From Streptococcus suis (GTDB lineage: Bacteria > Bacillota > Bacilli > Lactobacillales > Streptococcaceae), in contig NZ_POJH01000017.1 in NCBI RefSeq assembly GCF_002960625.1, forward strand, positions 1-64,000: a stretch of DNA of 64,000 nucleotides, in the 5' to 3' direction. Position numbers and translations under genes: made by a program. This document shows, piece by piece, positions 26,939-38,740 of the stretch. The notes beneath the pieces are model-generated. The model was not told where the DNA came from. It saw only the letters and a program-made list of their open reading frames with translations, and searched no databases. The number at the start of each line of letters is the position of its first letter. Within the stretch, counting starts at the first letter, position 1.

Positions 26939-28561
26939 TTATTTCAATCTAAAGGTCTGCGGCGCTTTTTTCAATAAAATCCAGTAGCCGATGCTGACAT
27001 AGGCAATCATGGCAAGAGAAACCAGCAGGATATAGGTGTGACTGCCCAGGTCCAGCTGGGTATTGAGGTAGGCTACCCAGTAGAGAGCTCCACTGAGAAA
27101 TTTATAGACTGGGTTGACAACCTCCATGTCCTTGGTAAAGGGTTGGAGAATATAGTAGATAAAGAGATCGTGGAAGGAAAATAGGGCTGTTAGACTCAGC
27201 AGGAGCAGAGCAGTTAGGAGATAGGTTGCAATAGGTAGCTGCCCTCTAGTAAAGATGATGAGGGCTAATAATAGAGATCCTGAGAATGCAGCATTTAATT
27301 TTACAGTTTGCAGAAAACGATAATGAAAGCCTGCAATAATGGTTTTTGCTTCGCGGTAAAATGGATAGTGGAGCATGGAAATATCGCAATTAACAAAGAC
27401 CATCTGTGCGACAGCCTTACCCATGGAGGCGGCATACATGACCATGAAAGCAAAAGGCAGTCCCTCGATATAGTTGGTATTGCTTATCTGAATGTCATCT
27501 TTTGAGAACCAACGAATTCCTTCACTAAAAAGGACAATAGCCAAAAGACAACCCAAGCGAAAATGCAGTTTTTTCGTAAGGACAGAACGATAGCGGTCAA
27601 ATAGCAGAGCGTTTAAGTAGGTCATGCCAGACAGGTGGGACAGGTCTTTTCCTGTTTCCATATTCAGTTTTGCCTGCATCTGCAAACCCTGACGAGTATA
27701 TTCATTACCCTTGGTCATCTCAAAGATTTTTTGATCCATCTGCAAGGACTGATCCATGCAATATTGGAGATAGTCTAGGTGGTTGGTCTGTTGTTTCAAA
27801 TAACGATAGCCAAACCAAATGAGCAAGACCTGACAGACAAGGACAGGCAGTAAAAAGATGGGCGACAGATGGTTGTGGAAAAGGATAAGGCAGCCAATTG
27901 CTACGATACCAATTCCTACGATGACCCAAGATTGCCAAGAGTTTCTACGTGCCAAAACACCTCTGTTGAATAGTGCTCGATTGAGAGCCTGTCCAGTAAA
28001 ACTTCCTGCTGGAATGGTCAGTAATCCTAGAGGTAGATAGAGCCAATTTCCTGACAGGCTAGAAAAAATCAGCAGGGCAGGCAGGTAGAACAGACTGGTG
28101 ATAATGGGCTCTACAAAGAGTTGACTCTGGAGAAAACTAGATTGGGAAAGTCCAAAATTTTGCATGAATTCCCGCTCGGACTTAGCGATAAAAGGCACAA
28201 ATCCCTTGCCAAACCGATTGGCATAGCCAACAAAGACCAGCCATAGAGAAAAGCCAAGGAGCCAGGTTCCTGGAAGAATATTCCAAAAGGTCAATTCCTC
28301 ACTGGCTAAGATATTCATCCAAAAGGAAGCAAAGTAGAAATTCAAGGCCAGCCACAAACCCTTGACAAGAAAGCGACTGGGAATAGACAGAATGTGTAGG
28401 AATAAAAAGAGATCGGACTTAAAACTGTAAGACTTGAAAATACTCTCTGGAATGCTCTTGCCAACAAGTGGCAGTTTTCGCAAATAGTAGAAAAATCCAT
28501 TGACGGTCCGATAGAGGTTGTACTTTTCCTGATACCAAAAATAACGTAGAATGGTTTTCAT
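26939..28561 (-). CDS. ABC transporter permease
   Basis: 540 residues with about ten to twelve hydrophobic helices spread over the whole length, as in large ABC-2-like or EcsB-like exporter permeases. No signal peptide and no enzymatic domain were recognised. It lies 9 bp after an ATPase gene on the same strand, so the pair forms one exporter. The substrate is unknown; multidrug, peptide or bacteriocin export are all possible. Confidence 0.75.
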   Translation of the reverse strand: MKTILRYFWYQEKYNLYRTVNGFFYYLRKLPLVGKSIPESIFKSYSFKSDLFLFLHILSIPSRFLVKGLWLALNFYFASFWMNILASEELTFWNILPGTWLLGFSLWLVFVGYANRFGKGFVPFIAKSEREFMQNFGLSQSSFLQSQLFVEPIITSLFYLPALLIFSSLSGNWLYLPLGLLTIPAGSFTGQALNRALFNRGVLARRNSWQSWVIVGIGIVAIGCLILFHNHLSPIFLLPVLVCQVLLIWFGYRYLKQQTNHLDYLQYCMDQSLQMDQKIFEMTKGNEYTRQGLQMQAKLNMETGKDLSHLSGMTYLNALLFDRYRSVLTKKLHFRLGCLLAIVLFSEGIRWFSKDDIQISNTNYIEGLPFAFMVMYAASMGKAVAQMVFVNCDISMLHYPFYREAKTIIAGFHYRFLQTVKLNAAFSGSLLLALIIFTRGQLPIATYLLTALLLLSLTALFSFHDLFIYYILQPFTKDMEVVNPVYKFLSGALYWVAYLNTQLDLGSHTYILLVSLAMIAYVSIGYWILLKKAPQTFRLK

Positions 28562-28570
28562 AAGCTCCTC

Positions 28571-29269
28571 CTAGTCTGCTGTCAGCAAGGCAACCACTTC
28601 CTGTTCAAAATCAGGATCGTGGAGCTTGTCACTCGGAACTGCTTGCAATTCTTGGTGATGGAGCAAAACAATCTCGTCGCAGAGATCTTGAGCTAGCTGT
28701 AAAATGTGGGTAGAAAAGATGACAACAGAATCCTTCTTAGCCTCTCGAATCAGCTGTTTAAACTCGTGGGCTGCCACAGGGTCAAAGGAAGTCAGTGGCT
28801 CATCCAAGAGAAGAACAGGTGGCTGGACAATCAAGGACAGGAGCAACTGGACCTTGTTCTGCATACCGTGGGAAAAATCCTTGAGCAGGCGATGTTGGTC
28901 TTCCTCTCCGATACCGACTAAGTTCAGCCATTCTTCTGGACTGCGAGGAGATTTGAGCTTATCCTTGTGAATATCCATATAGAAACGGACAAACTCATAG
29001 GCCGTCATAAAGGCAGGCAGTTGCGGATAGGTCTGGGTAAAACCGATGTCCGTATTATCGTAGTCAAGGACTTCCTCGCCCTCTACAAACTGAATATTGC
29101 CACTATCCAAGGTCAGATTGCGGGCAATGCAGTTGAACAGGGTTGTCTTACCAGCCCCATTCCGCCCTAGCAACCCGTAAATCTTGCCTTGTTCGAAGGT
29201 AAAGGAAGTATCTTCCAAAATGATTTTATGGTCGAATTTCTTGGAAACAGAAGATAGTTTCAGTTGCAT
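28571..29269 (-). CDS. ABC transporter ATP-binding protein
   Basis: 232 residues. Walker A GLLGRNGAGKTTLF (about 33-46), the signature-region DFSHGMQNKVQLLLS, and Walker B PPVLLLDEPLTSFDP are all present, giving a single exporter-type ATPase. The start ATG 29269 is chosen because AAGGAG lies 7 nt upstream; a TTG two codons earlier is closer to that site. The signature reads SHGMQ rather than LSGGQ, a common variant in this subfamily. It energises the permease encoded next. Confidence 0.87.
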   Translation of the reverse strand: MQLKLSSVSKKFDHKIILEDTSFTFEQGKIYGLLGRNGAGKTTLFNCIARNLTLDSGNIQFVEGEEVLDYDNTDIGFTQTYPQLPAFMTAYEFVRFYMDIHKDKLKSPRSPEEWLNLVGIGEEDQHRLLKDFSHGMQNKVQLLLSLIVQPPVLLLDEPLTSFDPVAAHEFKQLIREAKKDSVVIFSTHILQLAQDLCDEIVLLHHQELQAVPSDKLHDPDFEQEVVALLTAD

Positions 29270-29321
29270 AGCCAATCTCCTTTTTGTTATATTGTTATGG
29301 ATTTATCATACAATAAAAAAC

Positions 29322-29353
29322 AAAAAAATTCAAGCAGATTTTTGCTTGAATTT
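29322..29353 (-). terminator. Terminator of the flavoprotein gene
   Basis: The perfect 11-bp stem AAATTCAAGCA / TGCTTGAATTT is followed by a T-run on the minus strand, 11 bp after the stop of the flavoprotein gene. Confidence 0.85.
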
Positions 29354-29363
29354 GATGTAAAAA

Positions 29364-31195
<1,832 letters not shown>

Positions 31196-31197
<2 letters not shown>

Positions 31198-31310
31198 AAA
31201 GGTCCAGTGGACCTTTTTATCATGAGCTTGAAAACAAGAAGGCGAATTAAGGTCCAGTGGACCTTTTTATCATGAGCTCGGAAACAAGAAGGTGAGTAAA
31301 GGTCCGGGGA
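31196..31310. repeat. 50-bp hairpin module, two copies and a partial third
   Basis: Units start at about 31201, 31251 and 31301, a 50-bp period. Each has GGTCC-AGT-GGACC followed by TTTTT, then the linker CATGAGCTTGAAAACAAGAA...GCGAATTAA. The first hairpin (31196-31218, 10-bp stem) also works as the rocS terminator. This is the same module as in the array after glnA (14928-15490). Confidence 0.85.
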
Positions 31311-31312
31311 GT

Positions 31313-31338
31313 GAAACAGTCTGGGGATAGACTGTTTC
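31313..31338. repeat. Stable hairpin after the rocS repeats
   Basis: The perfect 10-bp stem GAAACAGTCT / AGACTGTTTC has a 6-nt loop, GGGGAT. It has no T-run. It lies in the non-coding gap 31311-31376; it may belong to an intergenic repeat family, which I cannot check here. Confidence 0.5.
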
Positions 31339-31376
31339 AGCCCGCGCCAAGAACTGAAAAAACCAACTAAGCCAGT

Positions 31377-31408
31377 AAAAAATCAAGCTCTTATGAACTT
31401 GATTTTTT
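31377..31408 (-). terminator. Terminator at the GNAT gene end (bidirectional)
   Basis: The perfect 11-bp stem AAAAAATCAAG / CTTGATTTTTT overlaps the last codons of the minus-strand GNAT gene. A/T-rich arms on both sides let it work in either direction. Confidence 0.75.
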
Positions 31409-31939
31409 CTTTCTCTCTAGCCATTCTTTTCTCAGAATTCCATATTTGACTGAATCGTGATAATGGCCTTGCCAGTAGCGGACTTTTCGGATTTGGGCCT
31501 CCTTGGTCATGCCTAATTTTTCAGCAGTCCGCATCATGCCCTTGTTACCAGACCAGGTGGTTAATCCGATGTGTTCTAATTCTGCAAATTGCTGGAAAAT
31601 GGTATCAATCCAGAGCCCAAGGGCTGCGGTACCATATCCCTTGCCCCAGACCTTATCATCATGGATTTCTATTCCGATTTCTAACCAGCGTGTCGGTTTG
31701 CATTCCCAGTAATATGAAACAAAGCCGATAGGTTGTTGGTTCACCAGGATGGCCCTAACGCACTCTTTTTGTAACCACTGGTAGAGTTCTAGTGCTTGAA
31801 AGTCTTCAAAAGTAGCGCAGGCCTGGTAGTCATCAAAATAGGGGGCCGCAAATTCTTTCCAGCGGGGTGCGGCTTGACGGTAACCAATCTCCCAAAGTCT
31901 ATGTAAATAGCTTTCATTCATAGGTGCAATCGTAATCAT
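31391..31939 (-). CDS. GNAT acetyltransferase, RimJ/RimL-like
   Basis: 182 residues, Acetyltransf_3-like layout. The acetyl-CoA region GKGYGTAALGLWIDTIFQ (about 100-117) and the HIGLTTWSGNKGMMRTAEKLGM region are typical of RimJ/L-type enzymes that act on protein N-termini or small amines. The substrate is unknown. ATG 31939 follows GGGAGG at good spacing. It is a single gene. Confidence 0.82.
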   Translation of the reverse strand: MITIAPMNESYLHRLWEIGYRQAAPRWKEFAAPYFDDYQACATFEDFQALELYQWLQKECVRAILVNQQPIGFVSYYWECKPTRWLEIGIEIHDDKVWGKGYGTAALGLWIDTIFQQFAELEHIGLTTWSGNKGMMRTAEKLGMTKEAQIRKVRYWQGHYHDSVKYGILRKEWLERKKKSSS

Positions 31940-32018
31940 GAGTACCTCCCTTATTTTCCTAGTCTAGCATATTTACGACACCCTTGCAATTCCTTGTAGA
32001 ATATGGGAAACTAGGTAT

Positions 32019-33779
32019 ATGAAAAAGATACGACGAACATTCCAGAAAGTGTATTACAATTTAGATAAGATTTTACTGCTCTTTTTTACCCTCTTTTCCG
32101 TGATGGAGTTTATTTGGATACCGCTAAATTCCTGGGTTTCCGAAGGATTGTTGGCCATGACGGGTCATGCTTATCTGTCTCCGACAAATTTTTTCTCCGT
32201 TCTCTCTGAAAATATCTTGGTGACAGGTCTTTTTATCCTTTTATTCCTCGTCAATCTAGCCATAGCCTACTTGGAACTTGCTCTGCTATTTTCCGGAGTA
32301 GGACAGCTTCTAGACCAGAGGGTTAAGCATTTCCCGGATTATGTGAGGGATATGAGGGACAGTATGCTGGATATTATCAGACATAGTAGTGTGCCCAAGG
32401 TGCTTTTTCTCCTCTTTTATTCGGTCATTCTCCTGCCCTTTCTTCGACGGATTTTAAATATCTACTATTTTAATAAGATTGTGGTTCCCCAGTTCTTGAT
32501 TGACCATTTTTCCAATACTTTGTGGCTGGCAGTCTTGATTTTCCTCTCTTTTATACTCTTCTTTTGGTTGGCGGCTCGCTTCATGTACGCCCTGCCCAAG
32601 ATTTATTTTGAACACAGGAGCGTCAAAGAGTCCATCGCTTATTCATGGGAGAGGACAAGGGGTTGGCAGCAGGTCCGTTCCATGGGTAAATTATTCTGGC
32701 TGGTGACCCTTCCGGTCTTTCTGTTCTCAATCGGCGGCACCTTGCTTTACGAACTGCAATTAGTAGTCGAAAAAATAGCTCCTCAGCTGTCATTTCTCCT
32801 AGCCGTCTTTTGCTATATTCTCCTCAAATTGCTCTACTACGGTGTGGTTTCCCTCTTCATGATTGGCTTTATCAGCTATGTGACGGGCACGAAACTACCT
32901 TCTTACCGACGGAAACGGCTCCGTCATCGCCTCCGACTGACCATCTTGGCAGTGTCTAGTCTGGTTTTTGGTATGCAGGGCGGTCTGGTCCTTCACTATC
33001 CCTTTGATAGCCTACCGGTGACCATTTCCCATCGCGGGGTGGACGCTGGAAATGCCGTGCAGAACTCGATTGAGGCTCTGGAAGCAACCTCTCAGCTCCA
33101 GCCGGACTACATTGAGATGGACATTCAGGAAACCAAGGACGGTCAGTTTGTGGTCATGCACGATACAGACTTGATGGCTTTGACGGGAAATCCCGGAGGT
33201 ACACATGATTATAGCCTAGCAGAGATGACTGCCATGACTGCATCCGAAAATGGTATGACAGCTCCAGTCCCTTCTTTTGATACTTATCTTGATAGGGCGG
33301 ATGCCTTAGGGCAAAAATTATTGGTGGAAATCAAAGTAACCAAGCAGGATTCGCCAGACTTGACCAAGAATCTCCTGAAAAAATACGGACAACGTTTGTT
33401 AGCCAAGGGGCATCAAATTCAATCTCTGGATTACAAAACAATTATAGAAGTCAAAGAGTACAGTAAAAAGCTGGTATCATTCTTCATCCTCCCTTTCAAC
33501 TCCATTTATCCCACGACAGTAGCAGATGGCTACACCATGGAATATACATCCTTGGATCAAAACTTTATCCTAAAGTCATGGATTAAGGGAAAATCTGTTT
33601 ATGCTTGGACAGCCAATGATGAGGAAACCATGACAAAGATGGTCATGTTGCAGGTGGATGGTATCATAACGGACAATATGACGGAATTGAAAGCCTTGCT
33701 GGAAGATGTTAAGGTTCACCACAGGTATGCTGACCTCTTTTTCCTACAATTTCAATCCTTACTCTATCATTTTGAATAA
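32019..33779 (+). CDS. Glycerophosphodiester phosphodiesterase with multi-helix membrane domain
   Basis: 586 residues. An N-terminal domain with about eight membrane helices (about 15-335) fits the membrane domain found in some GDPD proteins. The C-terminal GDPD catalytic domain (about 338-570) has ISHRGVDAGN, YIEMDIQET and VMHDTDL. The glutamate of the usual ENT motif is Gln here (VQNS), a substitution I recall in streptococcal members. It probably hydrolyses lipid or teichoic-acid derived glycerophosphodiesters outside the membrane. A shorter paralogue lies at 6162-7325. It is a single gene with its own terminator. Confidence 0.85.
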   Translation: MKKIRRTFQKVYYNLDKILLLFFTLFSVMEFIWIPLNSWVSEGLLAMTGHAYLSPTNFFSVLSENILVTGLFILLFLVNLAIAYLELALLFSGVGQLLDQRVKHFPDYVRDMRDSMLDIIRHSSVPKVLFLLFYSVILLPFLRRILNIYYFNKIVVPQFLIDHFSNTLWLAVLIFLSFILFFWLAARFMYALPKIYFEHRSVKESIAYSWERTRGWQQVRSMGKLFWLVTLPVFLFSIGGTLLYELQLVVEKIAPQLSFLLAVFCYILLKLLYYGVVSLFMIGFISYVTGTKLPSYRRKRLRHRLRLTILAVSSLVFGMQGGLVLHYPFDSLPVTISHRGVDAGNAVQNSIEALEATSQLQPDYIEMDIQETKDGQFVVMHDTDLMALTGNPGGTHDYSLAEMTAMTASENGMTAPVPSFDTYLDRADALGQKLLVEIKVTKQDSPDLTKNLLKKYGQRLLAKGHQIQSLDYKTIIEVKEYSKKLVSFFILPFNSIYPTTVADGYTMEYTSLDQNFILKSWIKGKSVYAWTANDEETMTKMVMLQVDGIITDNMTELKALLEDVKVHHRYADLFFLQFQSLLYHFE

Positions 33780-33782
33780 GCA

Positions 33783-33817
33783 AAAAACGCGAGGGCCTAG
33801 CCCAATCGCGTCTTTTT
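33783..33817 (+). terminator. Terminator between the phosphodiesterase and ybaB
   Basis: The stem ACGCGA / TCGCGT with an inner GGGC-CTA-GCCC helix is followed by CTTTTTC. It faces the convergent ybaB gene. Confidence 0.8.
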
Positions 33818-33822
33818 CTGTC

Positions 33823-34122
33823 TTAAAATGGTAATTTACCAGCAAAGGCACCCAATTTTTTCTTAGTGGCATCGTCAATTTTTGAAAGAGCATCATTGAC
33901 TGCTTGGATAGTCATATCCTGCAAGGTTTCAAGATCGTCAGCATCCACCACCTCAGGCTTGAAGTCGATCGAAACCAACTTTTTATCGCCAGTAAAAGTA
34001 GCAGTGACCAAGTCCTGCACAGAGCTACCGGTAAATTGAGTAGCTGCCAATTCAGCCTGGCTCTGCTCCACTTGCTTTTGAAGCTTCTGAGCCTGTTTCA
34101 TCATTTGTTGCATGTTCATCAT
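33823..34122 (-). CDS. YbaB/EbfC-family nucleoid-associated protein
   Basis: 99 residues opening [20 protein letters not shown], the YbaB/EbfC signature; it forms a dimer that binds DNA and contributes to nucleoid structure. Start 34122 is chosen over an in-frame start at 34140, which lies on top of the GGAGG site. It is a single-gene unit. Confidence 0.9.
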   Translation of the reverse strand: MMNMQQMMKQAQKLQKQVEQSQAELAATQFTGSSVQDLVTATFTGDKKLVSIDFKPEVVDADDLETLQDMTIQAVNDALSKIDDATKKKLGAFAGKLPF

Positions 34123-34272
34123 AAGGGAATATTCCTCCATAAATAGTGATATGGAAGTATTATAGCATGTTTTTCAGTTTTTTTCTTTAATTTAGATAGA
34201 TGTCCTGGTTGGGTACACTGGGGAGATGCATTTTTAGCAAGCAACAAATTACATATATCAATCTATTTTAAT

Positions 34273-34325
34273 TTGACTTTGTAAGCACTTTCTTGTATAA
34301 TAAAAGAAAAACTGGTTATAACCAG
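34273..34325 (+). promoter_or_regulatory. agaS promoter with palindromic operator
   Basis: TTGACT (34273-34278) and TATAAT (34296-34301) are 17 bp apart. A perfect 14-bp palindrome, CTGGTTATAACCAG (34312-34325), sits just after the start point, a typical repressor position; GntR-type sugar regulators bind similar sites. A cre-like sequence TGTAAGCACTTTCT (34280-34293, two mismatches to the CcpA consensus) overlaps the spacer. Confidence 0.7.
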
Positions 34326-34342
34326 AAAAACAAGGAGGAGCT

Positions 34343-35512
34343 ATGTTCCGTTTAGCAAAAGAAGAATTAGAAAAATTGGGGGCCCATATCACAGCCACTG
34401 AGATTTACCAACAGCCTGGCTTGTGGAAAGAGGCTCATCAACTCTATCTTGACCAGCTTGAGAAGATTGAGGGCTTCTTGAAGGCTATCAAGGATAAGCA
34501 TGATTTTGTTCATGTTATTTTTACGGGTGCTGGAACTTCAGACTTTGTTGGTCAAAGTATTGCCAACTATCTCAATCAAGTCAATGATTTGAAGCATATC
34601 CGTTTTTCTGCCATTGGTACGGTTGAATTGGTTGGTCGTCCACATGACTATTTACAGGCAGATGTACCAACTATTTTGGTATCCTTTGCCCGTTCAGGCA
34701 ATTCACCAGAAAGTGTGGCAGCAGTAGAAGTTGCCAAGCAATTGGTTGATCAGCTTTACCAAGTGACTATTACCTGTGCACCAGAAGGTAAGCTGGCACT
34801 AGCGGCTGAAGGAGATGCGGAAAATCTCCTGCTCTTGCAGCCTGCGGGTTCAAACGATAAGGGCTTTGCCATGACAGGCTCATACAGCTGTATGTCCTTG
34901 ACTGCTCTGCTTGTCTTCTCACCAGCTAGCCAAGAAGAAAAAACTGCTTGGGTCGATACCATTGCCCGTCTGGGTCAAGATGTCTTGGACCGTGAGGATT
35001 ATGTACAAGAGCTTGTTGATCTAGATTTTGAACGAGTGATTTACCTTGGTTCGGGTGGCTTCTATGGGGTAGCCCACGAAGCGCAGCTCAAGATTTTGGA
35101 GCTGACAGCAGGTAAGATTGCGACCATGTACGAGTCACCGCTTGGTTTCCGTCATGGACCTAAATCCTTTATCAACGACAAGACTCTGATTTTCCTTCTT
35201 GCATCAAATGATACTTACACACGCCAGTACGATGTGGACTTGCTCAATGAAGTTCATGCTGATGGCATTGCCGAGCGGATTGTAGCCTTGTCAGCTGATA
35301 AACTAGCCGGTACAGAGGCAGCTAACTTTGTCTTGGCAGAAGGCGGAGCAGACCTGCCAGATGTCTTCCTGACCTTCCCTTACATCATCTTTGCACAGAC
35401 AGTGTCTATCATGGCAGCCATCAAGTGTAAGAACTTACCAGATACACCATCCCCAACAGGCACCGTAAACCGTGTGGTGCAGGGTGTAATTATTCATCCT
35501 TTGGAAAAATAG
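34343..35512 (+). CDS. agaS: SIS-domain sugar isomerase/deaminase AgaS
   Basis: 389 residues with two SIS domains. The first contains VIFTGAGTSDFVGQSIANYL (about 54-73), and the second contains ESPLGFRHGPKSFI (about 262-275). AgaS-type proteins deaminate or isomerise galactosamine-6-phosphate to tagatose-6-phosphate. No PTS or other aga gene lies beside it, so it is an orphan here. The ribosome binding site AAGGAGG precedes ATG 34343. A palindromic operator suggests sugar-linked repression. Confidence 0.88.
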   Translation: MFRLAKEELEKLGAHITATEIYQQPGLWKEAHQLYLDQLEKIEGFLKAIKDKHDFVHVIFTGAGTSDFVGQSIANYLNQVNDLKHIRFSAIGTVELVGRPHDYLQADVPTILVSFARSGNSPESVAAVEVAKQLVDQLYQVTITCAPEGKLALAAEGDAENLLLLQPAGSNDKGFAMTGSYSCMSLTALLVFSPASQEEKTAWVDTIARLGQDVLDREDYVQELVDLDFERVIYLGSGGFYGVAHEAQLKILELTAGKIATMYESPLGFRHGPKSFINDKTLIFLLASNDTYTRQYDVDLLNEVHADGIAERIVALSADKLAGTEAANFVLAEGGADLPDVFLTFPYIIFAQTVSIMAAIKCKNLPDTPSPTGTVNRVVQGVIIHPLEK

Positions 35513-35519
35513 GCAGTTA

Positions 35520-35550
35520 AAAACGAGTTGCGAGAGCAGCTCGTTTTCTT
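35520..35550 (+). terminator. Terminator of agaS
   Basis: The 12-bp stem AAAACGAGTTGC / GCAGCTCGTTTT (one G-T pair, GAGA loop) is followed by a short pyrimidine tail. Confidence 0.85.
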
Positions 35551-35553
35551 GTC

Positions 35554-37824
35554 TTATGGTCTTGGGAGATGGATGGTTGAATGGTCCAAATCAATCGAAA
35601 TAGTCCAGTCACTATTATCCCGAACAGTGCATTCAAAGTCTGTCGTGTAGAGAATGAGTTCTAGCATATCTCCTTTTTTCAGCTGATAAATGGTTGGCTG
35701 CAGTTTCCAGGTCAGATTCATCCACTGTCCAGGCACCACTTCCTCGACAGTCATCAGGTCGGTACGGTTTTGCAGGTTCATAAAGCCCTTGGTTACCAAG
35801 CGTTGTGGCATCTCCACATAGGGCAACTCCACTAGATTTTCTTGGGCATGGTAGCGGCCGTTGTCCAGGCTCAACCGCGTTTTTGGCGTTGGGATTGGGG
35901 CTAGACGTTTTTTATTTCCCTTGTCCAATAGCTGAGCAGATAAGAGGCCCTTGGCTACACTAGAAGATACACGGAGTTTCAGCGTGACCTGTCCGTTAAT
36001 CAGGAGATCCTCCGTTATAGGCAGTTCCATGCTGATTTGGTTGGCCTTGCCTGCATAGAGGTCTTGGTGGAAGGCTGGGTAGGACTTGCCGTAGCGGTCA
36101 AAATCTTCTTGGGCATAGAGATTGGAGATGGTCTGGCTTCCAGTACCTAGTGGCAAGACAGCCTCATTTTCACCGCCAAAGGTGTCCAAGGTTGTCCAAG
36201 TTTGCTCACCGCTGTTGTCCTGCCAGATGACCGTTGGCAGTTGGTAGTTATTCTCGTAGCCCAGCAGTTTTTGACTGAGCAGGGCGTTCATGGACTCACG
36301 GAAGTCGATGGATTGCCAGTTGTTCATATACACGTGGGCACCGTTGTGGAAGAAGAGGTGCTTTTTGATGTGAATTGGCAGGGCATGGAACATATTCCAA
36401 ACATGGATTGGCTTGACATTCCAGTCCTGTGAGCCGTGGGTAAAGACCACCTCACACTTGACTTTGTCAGCCTGGAGCAGGTAGTTACGGTCATGCCAGT
36501 ATTGATTGTAGTCGCCACTGGTGCGGTCCAGGGCAGCACGTTCTGCAGCCAGTCCTTTTTCGTAGGCTGCTTTATTGCGGAGGAAGTCACCTGCTTGCAG
36601 ACTCTTGGAGTAGGTCAGGGCGGTCAAGCTGTCCAAGTCCTCTCCTGGATAGCCACCAGGGCTGGTCACCAGCCCGTTTTCACGGTAGTAGTCATACCAA
36701 GAGGAAATCCCTGCTTCTGCGATGATGACTTCCAATCCGTCCACGCCAGTTGTTGCCAAGGCATTGGACATGGTACCGAGATAAGACAGTCCCGTCGTCG
36801 CTACCTTACCATTGGCCCAATCAGCCTTGACCTCTAGCGAGCGAGTGTGGTCTGTGTAGGCCTTGGTGCGACCGTTCAGCCAGTCAATCACCGCTTTGTA
36901 GCCCTCCACCTGCTGGTAATCGCCGGATGTCATGTAGCCCGTCGAGCCCAGGGTGCCGACACCAGACACATGGAGGCTGGCGAAGCCGCGAGCGAGGAAG
37001 TAGTCATTGAGGGAGTAAGAAGTAATGTGGCCTAGTTTTTCGATGGCAAGGCTGACGGGCAGCTCTCGCTGGTCCAAGTCTAGCTTGGTGATGCTGGTCT
37101 GCTTGACCTCAATGGTGCCAGCTGGTTTTTCCGCCAACTCCCCTTCCATCTTGTGCAGGGCCTTGTCGCTAGCTACATCGTTAACCCCTTGATGATAGGG
37201 GCTGTTGGTAATGACCGCAGGGATTTTCCCGTCAAACTGCGGACGGAGAATGGACAGCTTGACAATATCAGTCTGGCCAGTCCCAGCCGTATCGACAGGC
37301 GTTTCGACATAGACCACCTCACGAATGAGGTTTTTGGTTGAAAAGGTCGCCAATGACTTGCCGTTGAAGAAGTGGTAGTGATTGTCCTCAGGAATTAGGT
37401 CGTCGCTGACCAGCTGGTCAATCAAGGTGTTTCCAGACTTGGTGCGAGTATTGAGGAGCTGGTAGAGGTTGTCAATGATGTCCCCATAGACAATTGGGAA
37501 GTTGCTTTTCTCCACGAAATCCATGACATCTGTATAATCCACACCAGGCACAAAGCCCAGCAACTGAAAGGCAACTTGGTAGAAAATCTGGTCAGTCAAC
37601 TCACGGTCAGACTGGAAGAAGGTCAGCAGGTCTGTATCCCAGTCTGCGATCATGTTTGATAGGGCAAAGTCAGTATTGGCTGTTAAAAAATGGCACTTTC
37701 TGACAAAGATTTCCAGATTTTTCTTCTGACTGTGGTCGCTCTGCAATGCGAAACCAAGATTGATTAGCTCCTCCAAAGAGCCAGGTACATCGTTTTTTAT
37801 AAAAGAAAACTGATTAAAACGCAT
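35554..37824 (-). CDS. pepX: X-prolyl dipeptidyl aminopeptidase
   Basis: 756 residues. A serine peptidase (S15) that removes X-Pro dipeptides from peptide N-termini in nutrition and peptide maturation. The N-terminus [20 protein letters not shown] is typical. The nucleophile lies in [10 protein letters not shown] (about residue 350). The His/Asp region with [14 protein letters not shown] follows, then a C-terminal beta domain. Start 37824 is chosen; a longer reading to 38064 adds 80 residues without similarity. It is a single gene convergent with agaS. Confidence 0.94.
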   Translation of the reverse strand: MRFNQFSFIKNDVPGSLEELINLGFALQSDHSQKKNLEIFVRKCHFLTANTDFALSNMIADWDTDLLTFFQSDRELTDQIFYQVAFQLLGFVPGVDYTDVMDFVEKSNFPIVYGDIIDNLYQLLNTRTKSGNTLIDQLVSDDLIPEDNHYHFFNGKSLATFSTKNLIREVVYVETPVDTAGTGQTDIVKLSILRPQFDGKIPAVITNSPYHQGVNDVASDKALHKMEGELAEKPAGTIEVKQTSITKLDLDQRELPVSLAIEKLGHITSYSLNDYFLARGFASLHVSGVGTLGSTGYMTSGDYQQVEGYKAVIDWLNGRTKAYTDHTRSLEVKADWANGKVATTGLSYLGTMSNALATTGVDGLEVIIAEAGISSWYDYYRENGLVTSPGGYPGEDLDSLTALTYSKSLQAGDFLRNKAAYEKGLAAERAALDRTSGDYNQYWHDRNYLLQADKVKCEVVFTHGSQDWNVKPIHVWNMFHALPIHIKKHLFFHNGAHVYMNNWQSIDFRESMNALLSQKLLGYENNYQLPTVIWQDNSGEQTWTTLDTFGGENEAVLPLGTGSQTISNLYAQEDFDRYGKSYPAFHQDLYAGKANQISMELPITEDLLINGQVTLKLRVSSSVAKGLLSAQLLDKGNKKRLAPIPTPKTRLSLDNGRYHAQENLVELPYVEMPQRLVTKGFMNLQNRTDLMTVEEVVPGQWMNLTWKLQPTIYQLKKGDMLELILYTTDFECTVRDNSDWTISIDLDHSTIHLPRP

Positions 37825-37996
37825 AGCTTTTCCTCTTTTTTCTGCTAGTAGTCTGTACTTATTATTATAGCTGATAAGAGGTGCTTTGTCTAAGATTTGT
37901 TGGAACCTCAGTATATCTATGTAGAAAATGACAGTATAATTAGTTGTAAAATAGTGATTTTTTTTATACAATATTCTAGTATTTATTGAGGAGAGA

Positions 37997-38740
37997 GTGA
38001 CTATCGTGTTGAGAAAAAATGATGTGATTGTGCCTGTATTGCGTGTCAATAATCGTGGTATCAATCAAGCCTTCCTAGAAGATCAACTAGGAATGAAAGT
38101 GAAATTAGAAGACGGTCCTTTTGCTGATTTTGGCGATAGAACCAGTTCTGCAACAAAATTGGTTTTGATGGAGTCGCCGGGTAATCGCACTCGGGCTGTC
38201 AAGGGACTAAAAAAATTAAATAAACTGGTGGTAAAGGTTGAGCAGGCTAGTGACATTGAAGCTTTGTTAGCTCGAGGCACAGTGTTTACCAAGCTCTATA
38301 AAGGAAAAGCTGGGTTTGGATTTGAGGCTATCTCTCCAGAGGGAGATACTTTCTTGCTCCATGCAGAACAGTTTATCGAGGATTTGACGGCTATTCTTCC
38401 CCCAGTTCACTTTACTGGTCAAGCTGATTTTTCAGGTCTGACTGCTTTTGTGGTGGAATCAGTGTGGATCAATAGTCCACAAGCCAGCGTTAGCCAAGAT
38501 TTCTATGAGGCAATCCTACCTGAACAAGACTTTTTGCGTTTTGTGGGAGCAGAAGGTGAAGATCTAGTAACCCCTGCGGATCAGGTTTGGGACTTGGACA
38601 GTTTGCGTTTTCCTGTCGAGCAGGATTTTGACTGGGCAAACTTGGAAAGCCAGTTGGAAGGTCCCTTCTTTAAAGACAAAAAAGAAACCTTTATCCAAAC
38701 GGTTGATCCGAGTGGTATTGAATTGTGGTTTGAAAAATGA
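37997..38740 (+). CDS. cppA: CppA-like protein (glyoxalase-fold)
   Basis: About 247 residues from GTG 37997. It resembles CppA of streptococci, named for a reported C3-degrading activity, with a glyoxalase-like N-terminal half ([20 protein letters not shown] at about 10-30) and a second domain behind it. The start is uncertain: GAGGAG lies 3 nt before GTG 37997 and 12 nt before GTG 38006, and a TTG at 38009 is also possible. It overlaps the next gene by 4 bp (ATGA). Confidence 0.75.
   Translation: MTIVLRKNDVIVPVLRVNNRGINQAFLEDQLGMKVKLEDGPFADFGDRTSSATKLVLMESPGNRTRAVKGLKKLNKLVVKVEQASDIEALLARGTVFTKLYKGKAGFGFEAISPEGDTFLLHAEQFIEDLTAILPPVHFTGQADFSGLTAFVVESVWINSPQASVSQDFYEAILPEQDFLRFVGAEGEDLVTPADQVWDLDSLRFPVEQDFDWANLESQLEGPFFKDKKETFIQTVDPSGIELWFEK

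Noticed and set aside
36436-36837. 133-codon frame opposite pepX
   Set aside because: Shadow frame in a gene with clear catalytic motifs; no start signals.
37825-38064. N-terminal extension of PepX
   Set aside because: The conserved PepX start is MRFNQFSF at 37824 with a GAGG site; the extension is AT-rich intergenic sequence.
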